Source of the DNA: Anisus vortex
Taxonomy: Eukaryota > Mollusca > Gastropoda > Planorbidae
Direction of reading: 5' to 3'
DNA length: 64,000 bases
Assembly (NCBI GenBank): GCA_949126835.1
Contig: CASBPS010000188.1
Coordinates: 620,001-684,000, forward strand
Under the pieces are notes generated by a model, which saw nothing but the letters and a program-made list of their open reading frames with translations, was not told the origin of the DNA and searched no databases. Made by a program: the position numbers and the translations under genes. Of this stretch, positions 52,050 through 64,000 are shown in pieces. Within the stretch, counting starts at the first letter, position 1. Each line of letters begins with the position of its first letter.

Positions 52050-55000
52050 CATTTATTCTAACAATCTATACATATCTCTCTTCATGTTCCATGAATCCAT
52101 CTATTCTAACAATCTATACATATCTCACTTCACGTTCCATGAATCACATCATCTATTCTAACATTCTATACCTATCTCACTTTACCTTCCATTAATTCAT
52201 CTATTCTAACATTCTATACATATCTCACTTCACGTTCCATGAATCGCATCATCTATTCTAACATTCTATACATATCTCACTTCACATTTAATGAATCACA
52301 TCAAATATTCTAACATTATATACATATTTCTCTTCATGTTCCATGAATCCATCTATTCGAACATTCTATACATATCTCACTTCACGTTCCAAAAATCACA
52401 CCATTCTATTAATCTATACATATCTCAATTTACGTTCCATGAATTACATCATCTATTCTAACATTCTTTACATATCTCACTTCATGTTCCATGAATCCAT
52501 CTATTCTAACATTCTATACATGTCTCAATTCAGAATCCATGAATCACATCATCTATTCTAATATTCTATACATATCTCACTTCACGTTCCATGAATCACA
52601 TCATATATTCTAACATTCTATACACATCTCACTTCACGTTCCATGAATCACATCATCTATTATAACATTCTATACATATCTCACTTTACGTTTCATGAAT
52701 CCATCTATTCTAACAATCTATACATATTTCACTTCACGTTCCATGAATCACATCATCTATTCTAATATTCTATACATATCTCACTTCACGTTCCATGAAT
52801 CATATCATCTATTCTAACATTTTATACATATCTCACTTCAGGTTCCATGAATCACATTATCTATTCTAAAATTATATACATATCTCACTTCAAGTTCCAT
52901 GAATCACATCATCTATTCTAACATTCTATACATATCTTACTTCACGTTCCATTAATCACATCATCTATTCTAACATTCTATTCATATCTCACTTCACGTT
53001 CAATGAATCACATCATCTATTCTAACATTGTATACATATCTCACTTCACGTTCCATGAATCACACCATCTATCCTAACATTCTATACATATCTCACATTA
53101 CTTCCATATATCACATCATCTCATCTAACATTCTATACTCATCTCACTTCACGTTCCATGAATCACATCATCTATTCTAACATTCTATTCATATCTCACT
53201 TCACGTTCCATGAATCACATCTTCAATACAACATTCTATACATGTCTCACTTCACGTTCCATGAATCACATCACTTATTCTAACTTTCTATACATATCCC
53301 ACTTCACGTCCATGAATCCATCTATTTTAAAATTCTATACATATCTCACTTCACGTTCCATGAATCACATCATCTATTCGAACATTCTATACATATCTCA
53401 CTTCACGTTCCAAAAATCACACCATTCTAACCATATATACATATCTCACTTCACGTTAAATGAATCACATCATCTATTCTAACATTCTATACATATCTTA
53501 CTTCACGTTCCATAAATCACACCATCTATTCTAACATTTCATAAATATATCACTTCACGTTCCATGAATCACATCATCAATTCCAACATTCTATACATGT
53601 CTCACTTTACGTTCCATGAATCACATCATATATTCTAACATTCTATACATATTTTACTTCACGTTCCATGAATCACATCATCTCTTCTAACTTTCTATAC
53701 ATATCTCACTTCACGTTCCATGAATCCATCTATTCTAACATTCTATACATATCTCACTTCACGTTCCATGAATCATATCATCTATTCTAACATTCTATAC
53801 ATATCTCACTTCACGTTCCATGAATCACATAATCTATTCTAACATTCTATACATATCTCACTTCACGTTCTATTAATCACATCATCTATTCTAACATTCT
53901 ATACATATCTCACTTCACGTTCCATGAATCGCATCATGAATTCTAACATTCTATACATATCTCACTTCACGTTTAATGAATCACATCAACTATTCTAACA
54001 TTATATACATATCTCTCTTCATGTTCCATGAATCCATCTATTCTAACATTCTATACATATCTCACTTCACGTTCCATGAATCACATAATCTATTCTAACA
54101 TTCTATACATATCTCACTTCACGTTCTATTAATCACATCATCTATTCTAACATTCTATACATATCTCACTTCACGTTCCATGAATCGCATCATGAATTCT
54201 AACATTCTATACATATCTCACTTCACGTTTAATGAATCACATCAACTATTCTAACATTATATACATATCTCTCTTCATGTTCCATGAATCCATCTATTCT
54301 AACATTCTATACATATCTCACTTCACGTTCCATGAATCACAAAATCTATTCTAACATTCTATACATGTCTCACTTCAGGTTCCATGAATCACATCATCTA
54401 TTATAACATTCTATACATATCTCACTTCACGTTCCATGAATCATATCAACTATTCTAACTTTCTATACATATCTCACTTTACGTTCTATAAATCCATCTA
54501 TTCTAACATTCTAAAAATATCTCTCTTTATGTTCAATGAATCCATCTATTCTAACATTCTATACATATCTCACTTAACGTTTAATGAATCACATCAACTA
54601 TTCTAACATTATTCACATATCTCTCTTCATGTTCCATTAATCCATCTATTCTAACATTCTATACATGTCTCACTTCACGTTCCATGAATCATATCAACTA
54701 TTCTAACTTTCTATACATATCTCACTTTACGTTCTATAAATCCATCTATTCTAACATTCTAAAAATATCTCTCTTTATGTTCAATGAATCCATCTATTCT
54801 AACATTCTATACATATCTCACTTAACGTTTAATGAATCACATCAACTATTCTAACATTATTCACATATCTCTCTTCATGTTCCATTAATCCATCTATTCT
54901 AACATTCTATACATATCTCACTTCACGTTCCATGAATCACATAATCTTTTCTAACATTCTATGCATGTCTCATTTCAGGTTCCATGAATCACATCATCTA

Positions 55001-56442
55001 TTATAACATTCTATACATATCTCACTTCACGTTCCATGAATCCATTTATTCTAACAATCTATACATATCTCTCTTCATGTTCCATGAATCCATCTATTCT
55101 AACAATCTATACATATTTCACTTAACCTTCCATGAATCACATCATCTATTATAATATTCTATACATATCTCACTTCACGTTCCATGAATCATATCATCTA
55201 TTCTAACATTCTATACATATCTCACTTCAGGTTCCATGATTTACATCATCTATTCTAAAATTCTATATATATCTCACTTCAAGTTCCATGAATCACATCA
55301 TCTATTCTAACATTCTATACATATCTCACTTCACGTTCCATGAATCATATCATCTATTCTAACATTTTATACATATCTCACTTCACGTTCCATGAATCAC
55401 ATCATCTATTCTAACATTCTATACCTATCTCACTTTACCTTCCATTAATTCATCTATTCTAACATTCTATACATATCTCACTTCACGTTCCATGAATCGC
55501 ATCATCTATTCTAACATTCTATACATATCTCACTTCACATTTAATGAATCACATCAAATATTCTAACATTATATACATATTTCTCTTCATGTTCCATGAA
55601 TCCATCTATTCGAACATTCTATACATATCTCACTTCACGTTCCAAAAATCACACCATTCTATTAATCTATACATATCTCAATTTACGTTCCATGAATCAC
55701 ATCATCTATTCTAACATTCTTTACATATCTCACTTCATGTTCCATGAATCCATCTATTCTAACATTCTATACATGTCTCACTTCAGAATCCATGAATCAC
55801 ATCATCTATTCTAATATTCTATACATATCTCACTTCACGTTCCATGAATCACATCATATATTCTAACATTCTATACACATCTCACTTCACGTTCCATGAA
55901 TCACATCATCTATTATAACATTCTATACATATCTCACTTTACGTTTCATGAATCCATCTATTCTAACAATCTATACATATTTCACTTCACGTTCCATGAA
56001 TCACATCATCTATTCTAATATTCTATACATATCTCACTTCACGTTCCATGAATCATATCATCTATTCTAACATTTTATACATATCTCACTTCAGGTTCCA
56101 TGAATCACATTATCTATTCTAAAATTATATACATATCTCACTTCAAGTTCCATGAATCACATCATCTATTCTAACATTCTATACATATCTTACTTCACGT
56201 TCCATTAATCACATCATCTATTCTAACATTCTATTCATATCTCACTTCACGTTCAATGAATCACATCATCTATTCTAACATTGTATACATATCTCACTTC
56301 ACGTTCCATGAATCACACCATCTATCCTAACATTCTATACATATCTCACATTACTTCCATATATCACATCATCTCATCTAACATTCTATACTCATCTCAC
56401 TTCACGTTCCATGAATCACATCATCTATTCTAACATTCTATT
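51463..56442 (+). repeat. 4980-bp tandem duplication, copy 1
   Basis: It matches 56443-61438 at an offset of 4980 bp. At least four substitutions were seen (near 52445, 52528, 53412 and 54966), about 99.9% identity. It contains two small five-monomer tandem duplications (256 bp near 53.82-54.33 kb and 248 bp near 54.43-54.91 kb). Its start overlaps the end of the 5950-bp copy, so the two events share sequence. Confidence 0.9.
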
Positions 56443-59400
56443 CATATCTCACTTCACATTCCATGAATCACACCATCTATTCTAACATTCTATACATATC
56501 TTACTTCACGATCCATGAATCACACCATCTAGTCTAAAATTCTATACATATCTCACTTCACGTTCCATGAATCACATCATCTATTCTAACATTCTATACA
56601 TATCTCACTTTACGTTCCATGAATCACGTCAACTATTCTAACATTCTATACATGTCTCACTTCACGTTCCATGAATCATATCAACTATTCTAACTTTCTA
56701 TACATATCTCACTTTACGTTCTATAAATCCATCTATTCTAACATTCTAAAAATATCTCTCTTTATGTTCAATGAATCCATCTATTCTAACATTCTATACA
56801 TATCTCACTTAACGTTTAATGAATCACATCAACTATTCTAACATTATTCACATATCTCTCTTCATGTTCCATTAATCCATCTATTCTAACATTCTATACA
56901 TATCTCACTTCACGTTCCATGAATCACATAATCTTTTATAACATTCTATGCATGTCTCACTTCAGGTTCCATGAATCACATCATCTATTATAACATTCTA
57001 TACATATCTCACTTCACGTTCCATGAATCCATTTATTCTAACAATCTATACATATCTCTCTTCATGTTCCATGAATCCATCTATTCTAACAATCTATACA
57101 TATCTCACTTCACGTTCCATGAATCACATCATCTATTCTAACATTCTATACCTATCTCACTTTACCTTCCATTAATTCATCTATTCTAACATTCTATACA
57201 TATCTCACTTCACGTTCCATGAATCGCATCATCTATTCTAACATTCTATACATATCTCACTTCACATTTAATGAATCACATCAAATATTCTAACATTATA
57301 TACATATTTCTCTTCATGTTCCATGAATCCATCTATTCGAACATTCTATACATATCTCACTTCACGTTCCAAAAATCACACCATTCTATTAATCTATACA
57401 TATCTCAATTTACGTTCCATGAATCACATCATCTATTCTAACATTCTTTACATATCTCACTTCATGTTCCATGAATCCATCTATTCTAACATTCTATACA
57501 TGTCTCACTTCAGAATCCATGAATCACATCATCTATTCTAATATTCTATACATATCTCACTTCACGTTCCATGAATCACATCATATATTCTAACATTCTA
57601 TACACATCTCACTTCACGTTCCATGAATCACATCATCTATTATAACATTCTATACATATCTCACTTTACGTTTCATGAATCCATCTATTCTAACAATCTA
57701 TACATATTTCACTTCACGTTCCATGAATCACATCATCTATTCTAATATTCTATACATATCTCACTTCACGTTCCATGAATCATATCATCTATTCTAACAT
57801 TTTATACATATCTCACTTCAGGTTCCATGAATCACATTATCTATTCTAAAATTATATACATATCTCACTTCAAGTTCCATGAATCACATCATCTATTCTA
57901 ACATTCTATACATATCTTACTTCACGTTCCATTAATCACATCATCTATTCTAACATTCTATTCATATCTCACTTCACGTTCAATGAATCACATCATCTAT
58001 TCTAACATTGTATACATATCTCACTTCACGTTCCATGAATCACACCATCTATCCTAACATTCTATACATATCTCACATTACTTCCATATATCACATCATC
58101 TCATCTAACATTCTATACTCATCTCACTTCACGTTCCATGAATCACATCATCTATTCTAACATTCTATTCATATCTCACTTCACGTTCCATGAATCACAT
58201 CTTCAATACAACATTCTATACATGTCTCACTTCACGTTCCATGAATCACATCACTTATTCTAACTTTCTATACATATCCCACTTCACGTCCATGAATCCA
58301 TCTATTTTAAAATTCTATACATATCTCACTTCACGTTCCATGAATCACATCATCTATTCGAACATTCTATACATATCTCACTTCACGTTCCGAAAATCAC
58401 ACCATTCTAACCATATATACATATCTCACTTCACGTTAAATGAATCACATCATCTATTCTAACATTCTATACATATCTTACTTCACGTTCCATAAATCAC
58501 ACCATCTATTCTAACATTTCATAAATATATCACTTCACGTTCCATGAATCACATCATCAATTCCAACATTCTATACATGTCTCACTTTACGTTCCATGAA
58601 TCACATCATATATTCTAACATTCTATACATATTTTACTTCACGTTCCATGAATCACATCATCTCTTCTAACTTTCTATACATATCTCACTTCACGTTCCA
58701 TGAATCCATCTATTCTAACATTCTATACATATCTCACTTCACGTTCCATGAATCATATCATCTATTCTAACATTCTATACATATCTCACTTCACGTTCCA
58801 TGAATCACATAATCTATTCTAACATTCTATACATATCTCACTTCACGTTCTATTAATCACATCATCTATTCTAACATTCTATACATATCTCACTTCACGT
58901 TCCATGAATCGCATCATGAATTCTAACATTCTATACATATCTCACTTCACGTTTAATGAATCACATCAACTATTCTAACATTATATACATATCTCTCTTC
59001 ATGTTCCATGAATCCATCTATTCTAACATTCTATACATATCTCACTTCACGTTCCATGAATCACATAATCTATTCTAACATTCTATACATATCTCACTTC
59101 ACGTTCTATTAATCACATCATCTATTCTAACATTCTATACATATCTCACTTCACGTTCCATGAATCGCATCATGAATTCTAACATTCTATACATATCTCA
59201 CTTCACGTTTAATGAATCACATCAACTATTCTAACATTATATACATATCTCTCTTCATGTTCCATGAATCCATCTATTCTAACATTCTATACATATCTCA
59301 CTTCACGTTCCATGAATCACAAAATCTATTCTAACATTCTATACATGTCTCACTTCAGGTTCCATGAATCACATCATCTATTATAACATTCTATACATAT

Positions 59401-61438
59401 CTCACTTCACGTTCCATGAATCATATCAACTATTCTAACTTTCTATACATATCTCACTTTACGTTCTATAAATCCATCTATTCTAACATTCTAAAAATAT
59501 CTCTCTTTATGTTCAATGAATCCATCTATTCTAACATTCTATACATATCTCACTTAACGTTTAATGAATCACATCAACTATTCTAACATTATTCACATAT
59601 CTCTCTTCATGTTCCATTAATCCATCTATTCTAACATTCTATACATGTCTCACTTCACGTTCCATGAATCATATCAACTATTCTAACTTTCTATACATAT
59701 CTCACTTTACGTTCTATAAATCCATCTATTCTAACATTCTAAAAATATCTCTCTTTATGTTCAATGAATCCATCTATTCTAACATTCTATACATATCTCA
59801 CTTAACGTTTAATGAATCACATCAACTATTCTAACATTATTCACATATCTCTCTTCATGTTCCATTAATCCATCTATTCTAACATTCTATACATATCTCA
59901 CTTCACGTTCCATGAATCACATAATCTTTTCTAACATTCTATGCATGTCTCACTTCAGGTTCCATGAATCACATCATCTATTATAACATTCTATACATAT
60001 CTCACTTCACGTTCCATGAATCCATTTATTCTAACAATCTATACATATCTCTCTTCATGTTCCATGAATCCATCTATTCTAACAATCTATACATATTTCA
60101 CTTAACCTTCCATGAATCACATCATCTATTATAATATTCTATACATATCTCACTTCACGTTCCATGAATCATATCATCTATTCTAACATTCTATACATAT
60201 CTCACTTCAGGTTCCATGATTTACATCATCTATTCTAAAATTCTATATATATCTCACTTCAAGTTCCATGAATCACATCATCTATTCTAACATTCTATAC
60301 ATATCTCACTTCACGTTCCATGAATCATATCATCTATTCTAACATTTTATACATATCTCACTTCACGTTCCATGAATCACATCATCTATTCTAACATTCT
60401 ATACCTATCTCACTTTACCTTCCATTAATTCATCTATTCTAACATTCTATACATATCTCACTTCACGTTCCATGAATCGCATCATCTATTCTAACATTCT
60501 ATACATATCTCACTTCACATTTAATGAATCACATCAAATATTCTAACATTATATACATATTTCTCTTCATGTTCCATGAATCCATCTATTCGAACATTCT
60601 ATACATATCTCACTTCACGTTCCAAAAATCACACCATTCTATTAATCTATACATATCTCAATTTACGTTCCATGAATCACATCATCTATTCTAACATTCT
60701 TTACATATCTCACTTCATGTTCCATGAATCCATCTATTCTAACATTCTATACATGTCTCACTTCAGAATCCATGAATCACATCATCTATTCTAATATTCT
60801 ATACATATCTCACTTCACGTTCCATGAATCACATCATATATTCTAACATTCTATACACATCTCACTTCACGTTCCATGAATCACATCATCTATTATAACA
60901 TTCTATACATATCTCACTTTACGTTTCATGAATCCATCTATTCTAACAATCTATACATATTTCACTTCACGTTCCATGAATCACATCATCTATTCTAATA
61001 TTCTATACATATCTCACTTCACGTTCCATGAATCATATCATCTATTCTAACATTTTATACATATCTCACTTCAGGTTCCATGAATCACATTATCTATTCT
61101 AAAATTATATACATATCTCACTTCAAGTTCCATGAATCACATCATCTATTCTAACATTCTATACATATCTTACTTCACGTTCCATTAATCACATCATCTA
61201 TTCTAACATTCTATTCATATCTCACTTCACGTTCAATGAATCACATCATCTATTCTAACATTGTATACATATCTCACTTCACGTTCCATGAATCACACCA
61301 TCTATCCTAACATTCTATACATATCTCACATTACTTCCATATATCACATCATCTCATCTAACATTCTATACTCATCTCACTTCACGTTCCATGAATCACA
61401 TCATCTATTCTAACATTCTATTCATATCTCACTTCACG
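56443..61438 (+). repeat. 4980-bp tandem duplication, copy 2
   Basis: Second copy, with both small five-monomer duplications kept at the same offset. Inside each 4980-bp unit, segments recur 3253 bp apart (for example 52343 and 55596; 57323 and 60576), leaving a 1727-bp complement. Confidence 0.9.
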
Positions 61439-64000
61439 TTCCATGAATCACATCTTCAATACAACATTCTATACATGTCTCACTTCACGTTCCATGAATC
61501 ACATCACTTATTCTAACTTTCTATACATATCCCACTTCACGTCCATGAATCCATCTATTTTAAAATTCTATACATATCTCACTTCACGTTCCATGAATCA
61601 CATCATCTATTCGAACATTCTATACATATCTCACTTCACGTTCCAAAAATCACACCATTCTAACCATATATACATATCTCACTTCACGTTAAATGAATCA
61701 CATCATCTATTCTAACATTCTATACATATCTTACTTCACGTTCCATAAATCACACCATCTATTCTAACATTTCATAAATATATCACTTCACGTTCCATGA
61801 ATCACATCATCAATTCCAACATTCTATACATGTCTCACTTTACGTTCCATGAATCACATCATATATTCTAACATTCTATACATATTTTACTTCACGTTCC
61901 ATGAATCACATCATCTCTTCTAACTTTCTATACATATCTCACTTCACGTTCCATGAATCCATCTATTCTAACATTCTATACATATCTCACTTCACGTTCC
62001 ATGAATCATATCATCTATTCTAACATTCTATACATATCTCACTTCACGTTCCATGAATCACATAATCTATTCTAACATTCTATACATATCTCACTTCACG
62101 TTCTATTAATCACATCATCTATTCTAACATTCTATACATATCTCACTTCACGTTCCATGAATCGCATCATGAATTCTAACATTCTATACATATCTCACTT
62201 CACGTTTAATGAATCACATCAACTATTCTAACATTATATACATATCTCTCTTCATGTTCCATGAATCCATCTATTCTAACATTCTATACATATCTCACTT
62301 CACGTTCCATGAATCACAAAATCTATTCTAACATTCTATACATGTCTCACTTCAGGTTCCATGAATCACATCATCTATTATAACATTCTATACATATCTC
62401 ACTTCACGTTCCATGAATCCATTTATTCTAACATTCTATACATATCTCTCTTCATGTTCCATGAATCCATCTATTCTAACAATCTATACATATTTCACTT
62501 AACCTTCCATGAATCACATCATCTATTAAAATATTCTATACATATCTCACTTCACGTTCCATGAATCACATCATCTATTCTAAAGTTCTATACATATCTC
62601 ACTTCAAGTTCCATGAATCACAACATCTATTCTAACATTCTATACATATCTCACTTCACGTTTCATTAATTACAACATCTATTCTAACATTCTATTCATA
62701 TCTCACTTCACGTTCAATTAATCACATCATCTATTCTAACATTGTATACATATCTCACTTCACGTTCCATGAATCACACCATCTATCCTAACATTCCATA
62801 CATATCTCACATTACGTTCCATGTATCACATCATCTATTCTAACATTCTATACTCATCTCACTTCACGTTCCATGAATCACATCATCTATTCTAACATTC
62901 TATACATGTCTCACTTCACGTTCCATAAATCATATCATCTATTCTAACTTTCTATACATATCTCACTTTACGTTCCATAAATCCATCTATTCTAACATTC
63001 TATACATATCTTTTTTCATGTTCCATGAATCCATCTATTCTAACATTCTATACATATCTCACTTTACGTTCCATGAATCATATCATCTATTCTAACATTA
63101 TATACATATCTCACTTCACGTTCTATTAATCACATCATCTATTCTAACATTCTATACATATCTCACTTTACGTTCCATGAATCACATCATCTATTTTAAC
63201 AGTCTATACCTATCTCACTTTACCTTCCATTAATTCATCTATTCTAACATTCTATACATATCTTACTTCACGTTCCATGAATCGCATCATCTATTCTAAC
63301 ATTCTATACATATCTCACTTCACATTTAATGAATCACATCAACTATTCTAACATTATATACATATCTCTTTTCATGTTCCATGAATCCATCTATTCTAAC
63401 ATTCTATACATATCTCACTTCACGTTCCATGAATCACATCATCTATTCGAACATTCTATACATATCTCACTTCACGTTCCAAAAATCACACCATTCTAAC
63501 CTTATATACATATCTCAATTCACGTTCCATAAATCACATCATCTACTCTAACATTCTATATATGTCTCACTTCAGGTTCCATGAATCACATCATCTATTC
63601 TAATATTCTATACATATCTCACTTCACGTTCCATGAATCACATCATCTATTCTAACATTATATACACATCTCACTTCACGTTCCATGAATCTAATCATCT
63701 ATTATAAAATTCTATACATATCTCACTTTACGTTCCATGAATCCATCTATTATAACATTTTATACATATCTCTCTTCATGTTCCATGAATCCATCTATTC
63801 TAACAATCTATAAATATTTCACTTCACGTTCCATGAATCACATCATCTATTCTAATATTCTATACATATCTCACTTCACGTTCCATAAATCATATCATCT
63901 ATTCTAACATTCTATACATATCTCACTTCAGGTTCCATGAATCACATTATCTATTCTAAAATTCTATACATATCTCACTTCAAGTTATAATGAATCACAT
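61439..64000 (+). repeat. Satellite tail resembling the 23-25.6 kb and 38-40.6 kb units
   Basis: The variant order follows the 38.05-40.60 kb stretch, ending with the agttataatgaatc marker at 63983. That marker normally lies 138 bp before the retroelement target site, which would fall just outside the window. Scattered private substitutions are present, for example acagtctatacc near 63200. Confidence 0.75.

Larger units (their letters stand above)
32016..64000 (+). repeat. 52-bp satellite array, right arm
   Basis: Continuation of the left array in the same orientation and monomer phase. The break is exactly the retroelement plus its target duplication. Monomer types match the left arm, but diagnostic variants recur more regularly here. 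They include ttcaagttataatgaatc (7 window-wide), the tctatttttccag monomer (9 window-wide) and the shortened cattacttccatatatc monomer. The arm is built from several large near-identical tandem duplications listed separately. No coding region, RNA gene or other insertion was found. It runs off the window end. Confidence 0.97.

Noticed and set aside
1..64000. Telomeric repeat or CENP-B box
   Set aside because: No short telomere-type unit is present, and no monomer contains a CENP-B-box-like TTCG...CGGG pattern. Centromere identity is possible but has no support in the sequence.
1..64000. Heat-shock elements built from TTC and GAA
   Set aside because: Heat-shock elements need a 2-base gap between inverted units; here the gap is 3 (ttccatgaa), so the match is to a different dyad type.

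Overview
This window is a eukaryotic, almost certainly animal, satellite DNA array broken by one young LTR retrotransposon. No host gene is recognisable. The retroelement belongs to the Ty3/Gypsy group: tRNA-Pro-type primer binding site, Gag with a SCAN-like capsid region and a CCHC knuckle, and a DTGAS protease. My reading of its lineage points to a marine invertebrate or lower-chordate host. That host guess is weak, and I cannot name a species.

Layout. Positions 1-25692 and 32016-64000 are one head-to-tail array of a roughly 52-bp AT-rich monomer (about 57.7 kb, on the order of 1,100 copies) that runs off both ends of the window. All monomers I read point the same way. Two length classes dominate, 52 bp and 48 bp. 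Variant monomers recur in fixed order, so the array is organised in higher-order units, mostly 2.2-2.8 kb. It also carries near-identical tandem duplications with periods of about 6234, 2186, 2709, 2549, 5950, 4980 and 1063 bp, and small ones near 250 bp. The 2186-bp and 5950-bp pairs showed no differences when I compared sampled lines by eye.

The element at 25693-32015 (6323 bp) has two 621-bp LTRs that differ at only two positions, a 4-bp target duplication (GTAT), a primer binding site, a G-rich polypurine tract and a single 910-codon ORF. The ORF encodes Gag, protease and pieces of integrase. Reverse transcriptase and RNase H are absent, and the integrase has lost catalytic segments. About 2.2 kb of AT-rich DNA without a credible ORF lies between the ORF and the 3' LTR. 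The copy is therefore young but non-autonomous, and must have been mobilised by enzymes supplied in trans.

At least five other copies of the same higher-order segment in the right arm carry the unoccupied target site. The insertion can thus be dated relative to array expansion from this window alone. The most informative points are this RT-less but recently mobile element with an intact gag-pro reading frame, and the multi-scale record of very recent array amplification around it.
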